Shown here in pieces: positions 8,035 through 16,243 of a stretch of 64,000 nt of DNA (position 1 is its first letter; every line of letters begins with the position of its first letter). The notes below the pieces were generated by a model, which saw only the letters and a list, made by a program, of their open reading frames with translations, was not told the DNA's origin and made no database searches. This stretch comes from Solirubrobacteraceae bacterium (lineage in GTDB: Bacteria; Actinomycetota; Thermoleophilia; Solirubrobacterales; Solirubrobacteraceae), in assembly GCA_030681525.1 (NCBI GenBank), contig JAUXSD010000216.1, positions 45,218 through 109,217 on the forward strand, given 5' to 3'. The translations under genes were made by a program, and so were the position numbers.

Positions 8035-9234
8035 ATGCGACCGTATCGAGCCGGACGTCGCAGGTCGGCGATCCACCGGGGCACGCTGCTTGCGGCGTTG
8101 CTGCTCACCGGCAGCCTGTGGATCGGAGTCAGCAGCGCCTCCGCGGAGGTCGTCATCTCGAAGTCGGCATCGGCGACCGTGTCGCACGTCGACGAAAACG
8201 TCCACTTCACGCTGACCGTGACCAACACCGGTGCTCTGCCGGCGACGGCGACCGTGCGAGACACGCTGCCGCCGAACTTCGTATATGTGTCTGTGATCTC
8301 GGCGATCATCACCGAGTGCACCCAGGCTCCTGCAGGCACCCTGACCTGCCAGGTCGCGTTGCCCGCGTCGCAGAGTGGGACGGTGGTCATCGTGGCCGCT
8401 GGCACCAGCCCGGGGCCGTGGTCCAACCAGGCCTCGGTGACCTCAGGCACCGTCACGACGGACAGCAACATCGTGTCTGGCGTCATCCTCCCCCGCGACA
8501 TCGACGGCGACGGTGTGGCCGACGAGCTCGACAACTGTCCCCGCAACCCGAACCCCGGTCAGGCCAACACGGACGGTGATGCGCAGGGCGACGCGTGCGA
8601 CGCCGATGACGACAACGACGGTGTCGGCGACGGCGCCGACGGGTGCGAGGGCACCCCGGCCGGCACGACCGTCGCGGCCGACGGCTGCGCCGACCCCGAC
8701 GGCGACGGCATCTCCACCAACGCCGGCGACAACTGCCCCGACGTGGCCAACGACGACCAAGCCAACACCGACGGCGACGGCCAGGGCGACGCGTGCGACG
8801 CCGATGACGACAACGACGGTGTCGGCGACGACGCCGACGGGTGCGAGGGCACCCCGGCCGGCACGGCCGTCGCGACGGACGGCTGCGCCGACCCCGACGG
8901 TGACGGCATCTCCACCAACGCCGGCGACAACTGCCCCGCCGACGCCAACCCCGACCAGGCCAACAGCGACGGCGACGCACAGGGTGACGTCTGCGACCCC
9001 GATGACGACAACGACAACGTTGCCGACGGCGCGGACAACTGCCAGTTCACCGCCAACCCCGATCAGCAGGATCTTGACGGCGACGGCATGGGCAGCGCCT
9101 GTGACGCGGCCGAGCTGCCGACGGACAAGGAGCAGTGCAAGGACGGCGGGTGGAAGCTGTTCTACGGCGTCGACGGCCCGCGCTTCGAAAATCAGGGTGA
9201 CTGCGTGAGCTTCGTCCAGCGGGGACCGAGATGA
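8035..9234 (+). CDS. secreted DUF11 / thrombospondin type 3 repeat protein, copy 2
   Basis: 399 residues. ATG 8035 follows AAGGGGAAAGG, 35 nt after the stop of its paralogue. It has the same architecture: basic N-terminus (MRPYRAGRRRSAIHRG), signal segment, one DUF11-like domain (FTLTVTNTGALPATATVRDT), TSP3 calcium repeats (DIDGDGVADELDNCP) and the Cys tail KEQCKDGGWKLFY. The signal regions of the two copies are nearly identical at the nucleotide level, whereas the DUF11 domains have diverged. That indicates tandem duplication followed by divergence of the presumed recognition domain. Confidence 0.9.
   Translation: MRPYRAGRRRSAIHRGTLLAALLLTGSLWIGVSSASAEVVISKSASATVSHVDENVHFTLTVTNTGALPATATVRDTLPPNFVYVSVISAIITECTQAPAGTLTCQVALPASQSGTVVIVAAGTSPGPWSNQASVTSGTVTTDSNIVSGVILPRDIDGDGVADELDNCPRNPNPGQANTDGDAQGDACDADDDNDGVGDGADGCEGTPAGTTVAADGCADPDGDGISTNAGDNCPDVANDDQANTDGDGQGDACDADDDNDGVGDDADGCEGTPAGTAVATDGCADPDGDGISTNAGDNCPADANPDQANSDGDAQGDVCDPDDDNDNVADGADNCQFTANPDQQDLDGDGMGSACDAAELPTDKEQCKDGGWKLFYGVDGPRFENQGDCVSFVQRGPR
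8497..9106 (+). repeat. in-gene thrombospondin type 3 repeat tract, copy 2
   Basis: This is the second tract of DxDxDG-type calcium-binding repeats, in the downstream paralogue. The repeat number and spacing differ slightly from the first copy. Confidence 0.85.
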
Positions 9235-9290
9235 CCTCGCCGACACGATCGTCCTGACCTTCGACCTCGGCGAAGACCCGCGGAGATCGA
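9231..9290 (+). pseudogene. duplicated fragment of the deacetylase 5' end
   Basis: The 19-base run CCGACACGATCGTCCTGAC at 9240-9258 recurs at 9618-9636, inside the first codons of the deacetylase-like gene. The flanks are also similar (ATGACC before; TCGACCTCGGCGA versus TCGACAACCTCGGCGA after). The copy overlaps the stop of the preceding gene, is frameshifted relative to its ATG, and lacks the rest of the gene, so it is debris of a partial duplication. Confidence 0.6.
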
Positions 9291-9505
9291 GTGGGTACGT
9301 GGCCCGGCCGTCGCGACGGCGCTGCCGGCCTGGCCGCGCAGGCTGTCGAGCTGGGCCTGGCCGACGAGCTGCGCATGTTCCGCTATCCGGTCGTCCTCGG
9401 TGGCGGCACGCCGTTCCTACCGCCGGTCGCCGACGCGGTCCGGCTCGAAGACCACCGGCGAGCCGCCGGCAGTTGCACGATGCCCGCACCTGCTTCGTCG
9501 GGTAG
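9291..9505 (+). pseudogene. remnant of a RibD C-terminal / dihydrofolate-reductase-like domain
   Basis: One frame reads AAQAVELGLADELRMFRYPV and VLGGGTPFLPPVADAVRLED, the characteristic C-terminal portion of RibD_C-type reductases. Continuation of the family sequence requires a change of frame near 9450, and that frame stops at 9505. The N-terminal two thirds of such a protein are absent. It is therefore a truncated, frameshifted relic between the secreted proteins and the deacetylase gene. Confidence 0.65.
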
Positions 9506-9613
9506 GCGAAGGCGACACGTGCCGTCGACGCCTGGGACACGTGGCCGGACCCCGCCGGACCGGTCGAGCCGAAGGGCGCCCCGGGGCGGGCCGCCCTGAG
9601 AGAAACTTGCGCG

Positions 9614-10450
9614 ATGACCGACACGATCGTCCTGACGATCGACAACCTCGGCGAGGCGGCCGAGCTCGAGCAGGGCAGGTGGCCGGCCGGCGCCCCACGC
9701 GGGCAGCATCCGTCGGTCACGCAGGTGCTCCCGCGCCTGCTGGACCTGCTCGACGCGATCGCGCTGCGGGCCACCTTCTTCGTCGAGGCCGTCAACACCC
9801 GGGACTATCCGGCGGCGCTACTGGAGATCGCCGCGCGCGGGCACGAGCTGGGCTTCCATGCCTGGCGCCACGAGCGCTGGGCCAACCTCTCCGACGACGA
9901 CGAGCAGGACGTCATCGACCGCAGCTTCGCCGCCTACGCGCAGCTCGGCCTCGACGTCCGCGCGTTCCGCCCGCCGGGCGGCGGGCTGAACCGGCACACG
10001 ACCCGGCGGCTGCGCGCCGCCGGGGTGTCGTGGTGCTCGGCGAAGGGCGAGCGGGCCGGCGTCGACGACGCCGGAATGGCCCACCTGCCGTTTCGCTGGG
10101 ACCTCGTCGACGCGACCTACCTCCACCGGCCGTTCGCCGGCCTGCGCGCCGAGCGCGGCCTGCCGGCGCGGCCGCTGGCGCCGCAGCAGGCCGTCGTCCG
10201 GCTGACCGATGAGCTCGGCGCCGAACCCGACCCGACCGCCGCCACGCTCGTCCTGCATCCGTTCCTCATGGCGGGCGACGCGGCGTGGTCCGCCTACGAA
10301 GGGCTCCTGCGCGAGCTGGCGGGGCGCGCGGCCGCCGGCGCCGTCCGTGTCCTGCCCGGTGGCCTCGCGGCCGCCGGGCTTCTCGGCCGCCACGCTGCCC
10401 CGCTGCCGGTCGTCGGGTCGTCCATCGGTTCGCTGGATGTCCAGAATTGA
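9614..10450 (+). CDS. polysaccharide deacetylase-like (NodB fold) protein
   Basis: 278 residues from ATG 9614. The NodB-fold landmarks are LTIDNLGEAAELE at residues 7-19 (position of the metal-binding TFDDG motif, here Asp then Asn), ATFFVEAVN near 54, HELGFHAWRHERW near 76-88 (HxxxH zinc pair) and RPPGG near 118. This subgroup acts on carbohydrate or C-N bonds in a metal-dependent way. No signal peptide is visible, so it is probably cytosolic. It is preceded by a partial duplicate of its own 5' end and by the RibD_C relic, suggesting past rearrangement. Confidence 0.85.
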   Translation: MTDTIVLTIDNLGEAAELEQGRWPAGAPRGQHPSVTQVLPRLLDLLDAIALRATFFVEAVNTRDYPAALLEIAARGHELGFHAWRHERWANLSDDDEQDVIDRSFAAYAQLGLDVRAFRPPGGGLNRHTTRRLRAAGVSWCSAKGERAGVDDAGMAHLPFRWDLVDATYLHRPFAGLRAERGLPARPLAPQQAVVRLTDELGAEPDPTAATLVLHPFLMAGDAAWSAYEGLLRELAGRAAAGAVRVLPGGLAAAGLLGRHAAPLPVVGSSIGSLDVQN

Positions 10451-10474
10451 GTGGCCCGGGGCCGCCGCCCGCCC

Positions 10475-10480
10475 TAGCGT
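10475..10480 (+). promoter_or_regulatory. -10-like TAGCGT, leaderless arrangement
   Basis: TAGCGT ends 6 nt before the ATG at 10487, and no Shine-Dalgarno is present. This is one of the recurring TANNNT-N6-9-start arrangements in this window. Confidence 0.5.
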
Positions 10481-10486
10481 GCTCGC

Positions 10487-10681
10487 ATGGAGCACATGCC
10501 CCCGACCTGCTGTCGACTCTGCGGGCAGGCCCCCTCGCCGGGTGCACGCTTCTGCCGGCGCTGCGGCGGCCGGCTGCCCAAGCCGGGTGACGGGTCCGAT
10601 CCGCACCACGACGGTCCCCAGGCCGGCGCTCCCGGGACGGGCGAACGAGAGATCCCTCGTCCGCGGCCTTCCGACGGTTAG
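10487..10681 (+). CDS. small zinc-ribbon protein
   Basis: 64 residues. Cysteines in CRLC and CRRC (C-x2-C, x10, C-x2-C, residues 9-25) form a classic zinc-ribbon knuckle, followed by a Pro/Gly/Asp-rich disordered tail. A similar ribbon (CADCG and CEQCG) begins the cyclase protein at 11501, so the two probably share an evolutionary or functional link. It lies directly upstream of the Crp-type regulator (9 nt between stop and start). The partner and biochemical role are unknown. Confidence 0.7.
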   Translation: MEHMPPTCCRLCGQAPSPGARFCRRCGGRLPKPGDGSDPHHDGPQAGAPGTGEREIPRPRPSDG

Positions 10682-10684
10682 GAT
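10679..10684 (+). promoter_or_regulatory. -10-like TAGGAT, leaderless arrangement
   Basis: TAGGAT overlaps the stop codon of the zinc-ribbon gene and ends 6 nt before the Crp-type GTG start at 10691. It supports that start and separate transcription. Confidence 0.5.
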
Positions 10685-10690
10685 CGCCCC

Positions 10691-11368
10691 GTGGTGGTCG
10701 AGCGGGCCGAGCCCGGCACCTTCCTGTCGCTGCTCTCGGACGGCGACCTAGCCGCGTTGCTCAAGCTCGGCACCTTCCGCCGGTTCGCCAGCGGCGAGCG
10801 CATGATGCGCCAGGGCGAGCCGGGCGACCGCGTGCTCGTCCTGCTCGAGGGCCACGTGAAGGCGACCAGCGTCGACTCGCACGGTCGCGAGATGGTGCTC
10901 AGCATCCGCGGGCCGGGCGACGTCCTCGGGGAGCTCACGTTCAGCCATGGCGAGCCGCGCTCGAGCAACGTCATCGCGATCGAGCCGGCCCAGGCCCAGG
11001 CGGTCGCGGCCTCCGATTTCCGCCTGTACCTCGCGCAGAGACCCGCCGCCGCGCTGACGCTGATCGACGTGATCAGCCGGCGGTTTCGCGACGCCAACAG
11101 CAAGCGCGTCCAGTTCGGCGACCTCGACTCGGTCGGCCGCGTGGCGGCCCGGTTGATCGAGCTTTGCGAGCGCTACGGCGAGCGGACCGACGCGGGGATC
11201 CAGATCGGCCTTCCGGTCACCCAGGAGGACCTCGGAAGCTGGACCGCATCCTCGCGCGCCGGCGTCGCCAGCGCCCTGCGAACGATGCGGGACCTCGGCT
11301 GGATCAAGACCGAGCGCCGGCGCATCACCGTCCTCGACCTCGAGGCGCTCACACAGCGCGCCGCCTGA
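10691..11368 (+). CDS. Crp/Fnr-family transcriptional regulator
   Basis: 225 residues from GTG 10691. The N-terminal cyclic-nucleotide-binding beta-roll covers about residues 8-125 (GERMMRQGEPGDRVLVLLEG, GPGDVLGELTF, and an R-S-S-N pair at the phosphate-binding cassette). The C-terminal winged-helix (LPVTQEDLGSWTASSRAGVASALRTMRDLGW region) is HTH_Crp. The adjacent downstream gene encodes a class III cyclase-domain protein, so a local cAMP-sensing pair is attractive, though ligand specificity cannot be read with certainty. There is no iron-sulfur cysteine cluster, so it is not Fnr-like. Confidence 0.92.
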   Translation: MVVERAEPGTFLSLLSDGDLAALLKLGTFRRFASGERMMRQGEPGDRVLVLLEGHVKATSVDSHGREMVLSIRGPGDVLGELTFSHGEPRSSNVIAIEPAQAQAVAASDFRLYLAQRPAAALTLIDVISRRFRDANSKRVQFGDLDSVGRVAARLIELCERYGERTDAGIQIGLPVTQEDLGSWTASSRAGVASALRTMRDLGWIKTERRRITVLDLEALTQRAA

Positions 11369-11500
11369 CGCGGCGTTGCGGCCTCGCGCGCTCCCGGACC
11401 CTCCGCGCAGCACCGTGCGCTCGGTCGCGCGACCGATCTGCCGAAAGTAGGGGTGACAGGAGCCGCAGCGGCCCGTAGGCTCGCGCTTTTCGGGACGGGG

Positions 11501-14500
11501 ATGACGGGGATGAGACGCTGCGCCGACTGCGGGAATCGCGCCACCACGCGCGCGCGGTTCTGCGAGCAGTGCGGAGCGGCGCTCACGCCGAACGCCAAGC
11601 CGTTGCGGGCTCCCCGGACGCTCGAGGCCAAGATCCTCAGACAGCGAGCCGGGATCGAGGGCGAGCGCAAGCAGGTGACGGTCATGTACACCGACATCGT
11701 CGGCTCGATGGAGCTGACCCGCGCGCTGGATGCCGAGCGCTACGGCGTCGTCCTCGATCGCTTCCTGGCGATCGCCGCCGACGCGGTCCACGAGTTCGAG
11801 GGAACCGTCAACCAGTTCACCGGTGACGGCCTCCTGGCGGTCTTCGGCGCGCCGCTGGCGCACGAGGACCACGCGCGGCGCGCCTGCCTGGCGGTCCTTC
11901 GGCTCCAGCGCGAGGTGGCGCAGCTGGCCGCCGAGACCGCGCGCCGCGACGGCGTCCGGTTCGCGGTCCGCTGCGGGTGCAACTCGGGCGAGGTGATCGT
12001 GGGCGCGATCGGCGATGACGTGCACATGGACTTCGTGCCGATCGGCAGCACGACGGCACTGGGCAAGCGGATCGAGTCGCTGGCCCCGGCGGGGTCGACG
12101 GCGATCAGCGCGTCCACCGCCGCCCTGGTCGAAGGCGAGTTCGAACTGCGCGAGCTCGGCCGGTTCGAGGTCAAGGGCGAGCCGACGCCGCAGCGCGTGC
12201 TGGAGCTGGTCGGACCGGGAACCGCGCAGACGCGCCTGGCGGCTGTGGCCGCCACGCGCGGCCTGTCGGTGTTCGTCGGTCGCGATGCGGAGAGCGCGGA
12301 GCTTCTGGCCGCGCTCGAGCGCGCCGTGGCCGGCGACGGGCGGGCGATCGGGATCGTCGGCGACGCGGGCGTGGGCAAGAGCCGTCTCGTGCACGAGTTT
12401 GTCGCCGGCTGCGCTGCGCGCGGGCTGGTGGTCAACGCGACGGGCGGTGTCGCGCACGGCCGCTACGTCCCGTTCCTGCCGATCCTCGCCCTGTACCGCG
12501 CGTACTTCGGCATCGGTGAGCGCGACGTGCCCGAGATCGCCCGCGAGCGCATCGAGCGCACGCTGCGGGCCCTCGATCCGGCGTTGACGGCCGACGTGCC
12601 GCTGCTGTGCGAGTTCCTCGGCGTCGCGGGTGCCGACCGGCCGCCTGTGCTGCCGGATCCCGTGGCGCGCCGGCGCCGGCTCCTGACGGCGCTGACCCGC
12701 ATCTTCACGACGCGCAGCCGCCGCGAGCCGGCGGTGCTGGTGGTCGAGGACCTGCACTGGATCGACGACGCGAGCGACGCGTTTCTCGAGGAGCTCGCCG
12801 AGGCGGTGGTCGGCACCCGGACGCTCCTGATCTGCACCTATCGGCCGGATTACGATGCCGCGTGGACCAGCCACGAGGCGCACGCCCAGCTCAGCCTCGG
12901 TCCACTGCCGGTCGACGCGAGCGACGATCTGCTGACCGGGCTGCTCGGATGCGACCGCTCGCTCGACGGCCTCCCGACCCTGATCGAGGCGCGCACCCGC
13001 GGCAACCCGTTCTTCATCGAGGAGATCGTGCAGGCACTCGTCGAGGGGGGCCACCTCACCGGAGCGCGCGGGCAGTATCGGCTCGTCGCCGAACTGGACG
13101 GGCTGGTGCTGCCCGCGACGGTTCAGGCGGCGCTCTCGGCGCGTATCGACCGCTTGCCCGCGCGTGCCAAGGCGCTGGTGCAGACGATGTCCGTGATCGG
13201 CAGCGAGGTCCCCGCGCCGATCTTGAGCGAGGTCGCCGATCTCGGCGAGGGCCAGCTCGCCGAAGCGGTTGAGATCCTCGCCGCCGCGCAGTGGGTCATC
13301 CTCGCCGGCGCGGGCGACAGCCGCGAGTACGCGTTCAAGCACCCCCTGACGCAGGAGGTCGCCTACCGGTCGCAGCTCTCGGGACAGCGAGCGCGCACGC
13401 ACGAGGCGGTCGCCGCCGCGATCGAGCGCACCTATCCCGACGGGCTGGACCAGCGAGCCGCCCTCCTGGCCCACCACTGCGAGGCTGCGGGCGACATGCT
13501 CCAGGCCGCCGCCTGGCACGCGCGCGCGGCCGCCTGGGCCGAGGTCGCGTCTCCGGCCGACAGCATGCGTCACTGGCGCCGCGTCCGCCACCTGGCGAGC
13601 GCGCTCGAGCCCTCCCCCGAACGCGACGAGCTGGCGACCAAGGCCGCAGCCGGCATCCTGAGCCTGGCCTGGCGGCTCGGGATCTCACCCGAGGAATCCG
13701 CGGCGCTCCACGCCGAGGGTTCGGACGCCGAGCGCCTTCGTCTCGATCTCTTCTACGCGGGGAGCCTCATGCACAGCGGCCGTGAGCGGGAGGGGCTCGA
13801 AGGGTTTCGCGCGGCCCATCGGCAGGCCGTCGCGGACTGTGAGCCCGGGCGCGCGCTGACGGCGTCCACGGGCGTGGCCTACGCCAACTGGATCGCAGGG
13901 TCGTTGAGCGAGGCGTCGGAGACGATCGACCGCGCGCTTGCGCTGGCCGGTGGCGACCCGACGACGGGCTCCGGGATCGCGTTTCGTTGCCCGCTCGCGC
14001 ATTCCATCGGCGACCGCGGCCGCAGCATCGGATACATGGGCCGGCTCGACGAGGCGCGCCGCGCGTTCGACCTCGCGATCGAGCTGGCCCGCGAGCACGG
14101 CGACCCCGAGACGGAGTCGGCCGCACACGCGAACCTCGCGCACCTCGAAGTCGACGCCGGGGACGTCGAGGCCGCACTCCGCAACGCCGCGCTGGGCCTC
14201 GCGATCGCCGAGCCGGCCGCCAACGCGATTCACATCATCGCCTGCACGAGCCCCGCCGCCGCGGCCCAGGTCCGCGCGGGACACCATGCCGACGGGCTCG
14301 CGCGGGCTGCGGCGAACCTGGCGACGATCCGAGAGCTGGGGATCGGTCTGTACTTCGAGCCGCTGCTGCTCGCGACGATCGCCCACGCCCAGCTTGCGCT
14401 CGGCAAGCCCGGCGAGGCGCTCGCCGCCGCCGAGCAGGCCGTCGAGATCATGGACGCCCGGGGCCTCAAGACGTGCGCGCTGCGCGCGCCGATCACGCTC

Positions 14501-14749
14501 GCACAGGTCCTGCTCGCCACCCAGGGCGACGCCGCCGGCGACCGCGTCGACGCGGTGCTCGCACGCGCGCTGGCCGTCGCGCGCGAAAGCCACGCGCGCG
14601 TCTTCGAACCGCCGATCCATCGCGAGCTCGCGGCGCTGGCCCGCCTGCGCGGCGACGACGTCACGGCCGCACGCCAGCAGGCCGCGGCGGAACGGATGGT
14701 CGCGGCGATGCGGTCCGCGACCGCCTACGGCGACGCGCTCAGCGGGTAG
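11501..14749 (+). CDS. zinc-ribbon / class III nucleotide cyclase / AAA-ATPase / TPR signalling protein
   Basis: 1082 residues. ATG 11501 follows GGGACGGGG. Order: zinc ribbon (Cys7, 10, 21, 24); class III adenylate/guanylate cyclase catalytic domain (about 55-230) with VTVMYTDIVGSM and NQFTGDGLLAVFG, supplying both metal-binding Asp, and NSGEVIVGAIG; an AAA/NB-ARC-like ATPase with Walker A GDAGVGKS near 286 and Walker B VLVVEDLHWID near 412; then a TPR-like helical half. This multi-domain family is widespread in Actinobacteria and its inputs are mostly unknown. The Crp-type regulator immediately upstream is a natural cAMP effector. It converges on the methyltransferase gene, with stop codons directly adjacent. 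Confidence 0.92.
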   Translation: MTGMRRCADCGNRATTRARFCEQCGAALTPNAKPLRAPRTLEAKILRQRAGIEGERKQVTVMYTDIVGSMELTRALDAERYGVVLDRFLAIAADAVHEFEGTVNQFTGDGLLAVFGAPLAHEDHARRACLAVLRLQREVAQLAAETARRDGVRFAVRCGCNSGEVIVGAIGDDVHMDFVPIGSTTALGKRIESLAPAGSTAISASTAALVEGEFELRELGRFEVKGEPTPQRVLELVGPGTAQTRLAAVAATRGLSVFVGRDAESAELLAALERAVAGDGRAIGIVGDAGVGKSRLVHEFVAGCAARGLVVNATGGVAHGRYVPFLPILALYRAYFGIGERDVPEIARERIERTLRALDPALTADVPLLCEFLGVAGADRPPVLPDPVARRRRLLTALTRIFTTRSRREPAVLVVEDLHWIDDASDAFLEELAEAVVGTRTLLICTYRPDYDAAWTSHEAHAQLSLGPLPVDASDDLLTGLLGCDRSLDGLPTLIEARTRGNPFFIEEIVQALVEGGHLTGARGQYRLVAELDGLVLPATVQAALSARIDRLPARAKALVQTMSVIGSEVPAPILSEVADLGEGQLAEAVEILAAAQWVILAGAGDSREYAFKHPLTQEVAYRSQLSGQRARTHEAVAAAIERTYPDGLDQRAALLAHHCEAAGDMLQAAAWHARAAAWAEVASPADSMRHWRRVRHLASALEPSPERDELATKAAAGILSLAWRLGISPEESAALHAEGSDAERLRLDLFYAGSLMHSGREREGLEGFRAAHRQAVADCEPGRALTASTGVAYANWIAGSLSEASETIDRALALAGGDPTTGSGIAFRCPLAHSIGDRGRSIGYMGRLDEARRAFDLAIELAREHGDPETESAAHANLAHLEVDAGDVEAALRNAALGLAIAEPAANAIHIIACTSPAAAAQVRAGHHADGLARAAANLATIRELGIGLYFEPLLLATIAHAQLALGKPGEALAAAEQAVEIMDARGLKTCALRAPITLAQVLLATQGDAAGDRVDAVLARALAVARESHARVFEPPIHRELAALARLRGDDVTAARQQAAAERMVAAMRSATAYGDALSG

Positions 14750-16243
14750 TCAGGCGACGAGCAGGCTCAGCTCCGCGAGCCGCGCCAGGGCGGCATCGAG
14801 CGCGGCGGCGAGGTCGCCCGGTGGCGGCTCGACGCCGGTCCCGTCGAGGCCACCGCCCGCGAGGTACTCGCGGAGCGCCACCTCGAGGTCGTCGCGGTCG
14901 CGCGAGCCGTCGAGCAGCGAGAGCAGGTGCACGGCGAGCGGGTCCTCGAGCTGGACGGAGGCGTGGCGCAGCGAGGTGACGCGGTCCAGGCCCGCCGCCA
15001 CCTGGTGCAGCGCGAGCGGCGACGCGACGGGACGCGAGCCCGGGACCGCCGCGGGCGCCGGCGGATGGGTGTGCAGATCGAGGGCCCCCGCCGCATGGAT
15101 CTCGAGCAGCTCGTCGCCGAGCCGGTCGCGGGCCGTCGCGTCGAGGTTCGCGGTGAGCCACTCGAAGGTCACCGCTCTGGGCCAGGCGGCGGCGATGGCC
15201 CGCAGCGCAGCGCTCAGCCGCGGCCGCCCGGGCTGGAAGCTGACGGGCCCGCGCACGAAGGTGGGCTCTCCGCCGTCGGCCGCCGGCTCGACGCGCAGCG
15301 GCGCCGCGAACGACAGGCCGGCCAGGCGGCGGGCGTCGAGGCTGCGTTCGAGCGCGACGTCGTCGCGGCAGAGCAGGGTCTGGCGGAACATGCGGTTGAC
15401 GACGAAGTCGATGTACTGCTCGCGCACGACGGCGTCGTCAGGCAGCCCGTCGAGTTCCCAGGCGACGTCTTCGGGCAGCTCGTGCAGCTGCGAGTCGTGC
15501 AGCCGCGCCTCGGAGAGGAACTGCAGGCCGTGGCGTGCCGCGTGGGCGACGAACTCGTGGAGGTAGACGGGCGTGTTGACCTCGGCGATGTCGTCGTGGT
15601 ACAGCAGCGGGTCCGGATGCTGCAGGACGCGCTCGAAGTGGTGGCGCAGCACCCCGGCGTACGGGGTCTGCGCGTTGGCGGCGACGACGAGCGCCATGAG
15701 GTGGCGTGCGCGGGCGAGGCGCTCGGCGGGCTCGCCGACGCCCTCGAGATGAAACCGGAGGATGTCGGAGGCCATGTCGCGCAGGTAGCTGCCCGGATAG
15801 GCGTTGTAGGAGATGTAGGCGACGCCCTGAGAGGTCAGCAGCCGGCCGCAGGCCGCCACCAGCGCGTCACGCGGCTGCGGCCCGATCCACGAGTAGACAC
15901 CGTGGCTGATGACGTAGTCGAACTGCCCCAGGTCGGCCGGCAGCTCGAGGACGTCGGCGACGCGCAGCGTGACGTTGGGCAGCTCGAGCTCGTCGATCAC
16001 GGGCGCGCCGCGGGCGACCGCCTCGGCGCTGAGATCGATGCCGACGAACTCGCTGCCCGGCAGGCCGAGCGCCATCGGGATGAGGTTGCCGCCGTCGCCC
16101 GCGCCGATCTCGAGCACCCGGCAGGCCGCCGGGGGCGCGGGCGCCATGCCGAACAGGGTCGCCTGGGTGGCGAGCCTGTCCGGATGGGTCTGGTTGTAGG
16201 CGTAGCCGGGGTAGCTGACCGCGTCGTAGCCCGTCCCGCTCAA
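14750..16243 (-). CDS. class I SAM methyltransferase with methyltransferase regulatory domain and PqqD-like tail
   Basis: 497 residues. The likely start is TTG 16243, whose TTGA overlaps the TGA of the upstream Hcp gene, so translation is coupled. SAM motif I is VLEIGAGDGGN (44-54); VGIDLSAEAV and FDYVISHGVYSWI follow. The middle matches the methyltransferase regulatory domain family (NTPVYLHEFVAHAARHGLQF). The end has a compact helical module around HLLSLLDGSRDRDDLEVAL, resembling PqqD-type winged helices. The substrate is unknown. Co-translation with a secreted collagen/Hcp-like protein suggests a role in modifying surface or secreted material (inference). Confidence 0.85.
   Translation of the reverse strand: MSGTGYDAVSYPGYAYNQTHPDRLATQATLFGMAPAPPAACRVLEIGAGDGGNLIPMALGLPGSEFVGIDLSAEAVARGAPVIDELELPNVTLRVADVLELPADLGQFDYVISHGVYSWIGPQPRDALVAACGRLLTSQGVAYISYNAYPGSYLRDMASDILRFHLEGVGEPAERLARARHLMALVVAANAQTPYAGVLRHHFERVLQHPDPLLYHDDIAEVNTPVYLHEFVAHAARHGLQFLSEARLHDSQLHELPEDVAWELDGLPDDAVVREQYIDFVVNRMFRQTLLCRDDVALERSLDARRLAGLSFAAPLRVEPAADGGEPTFVRGPVSFQPGRPRLSAALRAIAAAWPRAVTFEWLTANLDATARDRLGDELLEIHAAGALDLHTHPPAPAAVPGSRPVASPLALHQVAAGLDRVTSLRHASVQLEDPLAVHLLSLLDGSRDRDDLEVALREYLAGGGLDGTGVEPPPGDLAAALDAALARLAELSLLVA

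Noticed and set aside
7243..9106. Regular short repeats resembling a CRISPR array
   Set aside because: Codon-based TSP3 protein repeats without uniform spacers or cas genes.
9291..9599. A functional RibD-like gene
   Set aside because: Only the C-terminal portion remains and it changes frame.
10748..13591. A minus-strand open frame of about 950 codons
   Set aside because: It is antisense to the Crp-type and cyclase genes, lacks any motif and is Arg/Asp-rich.
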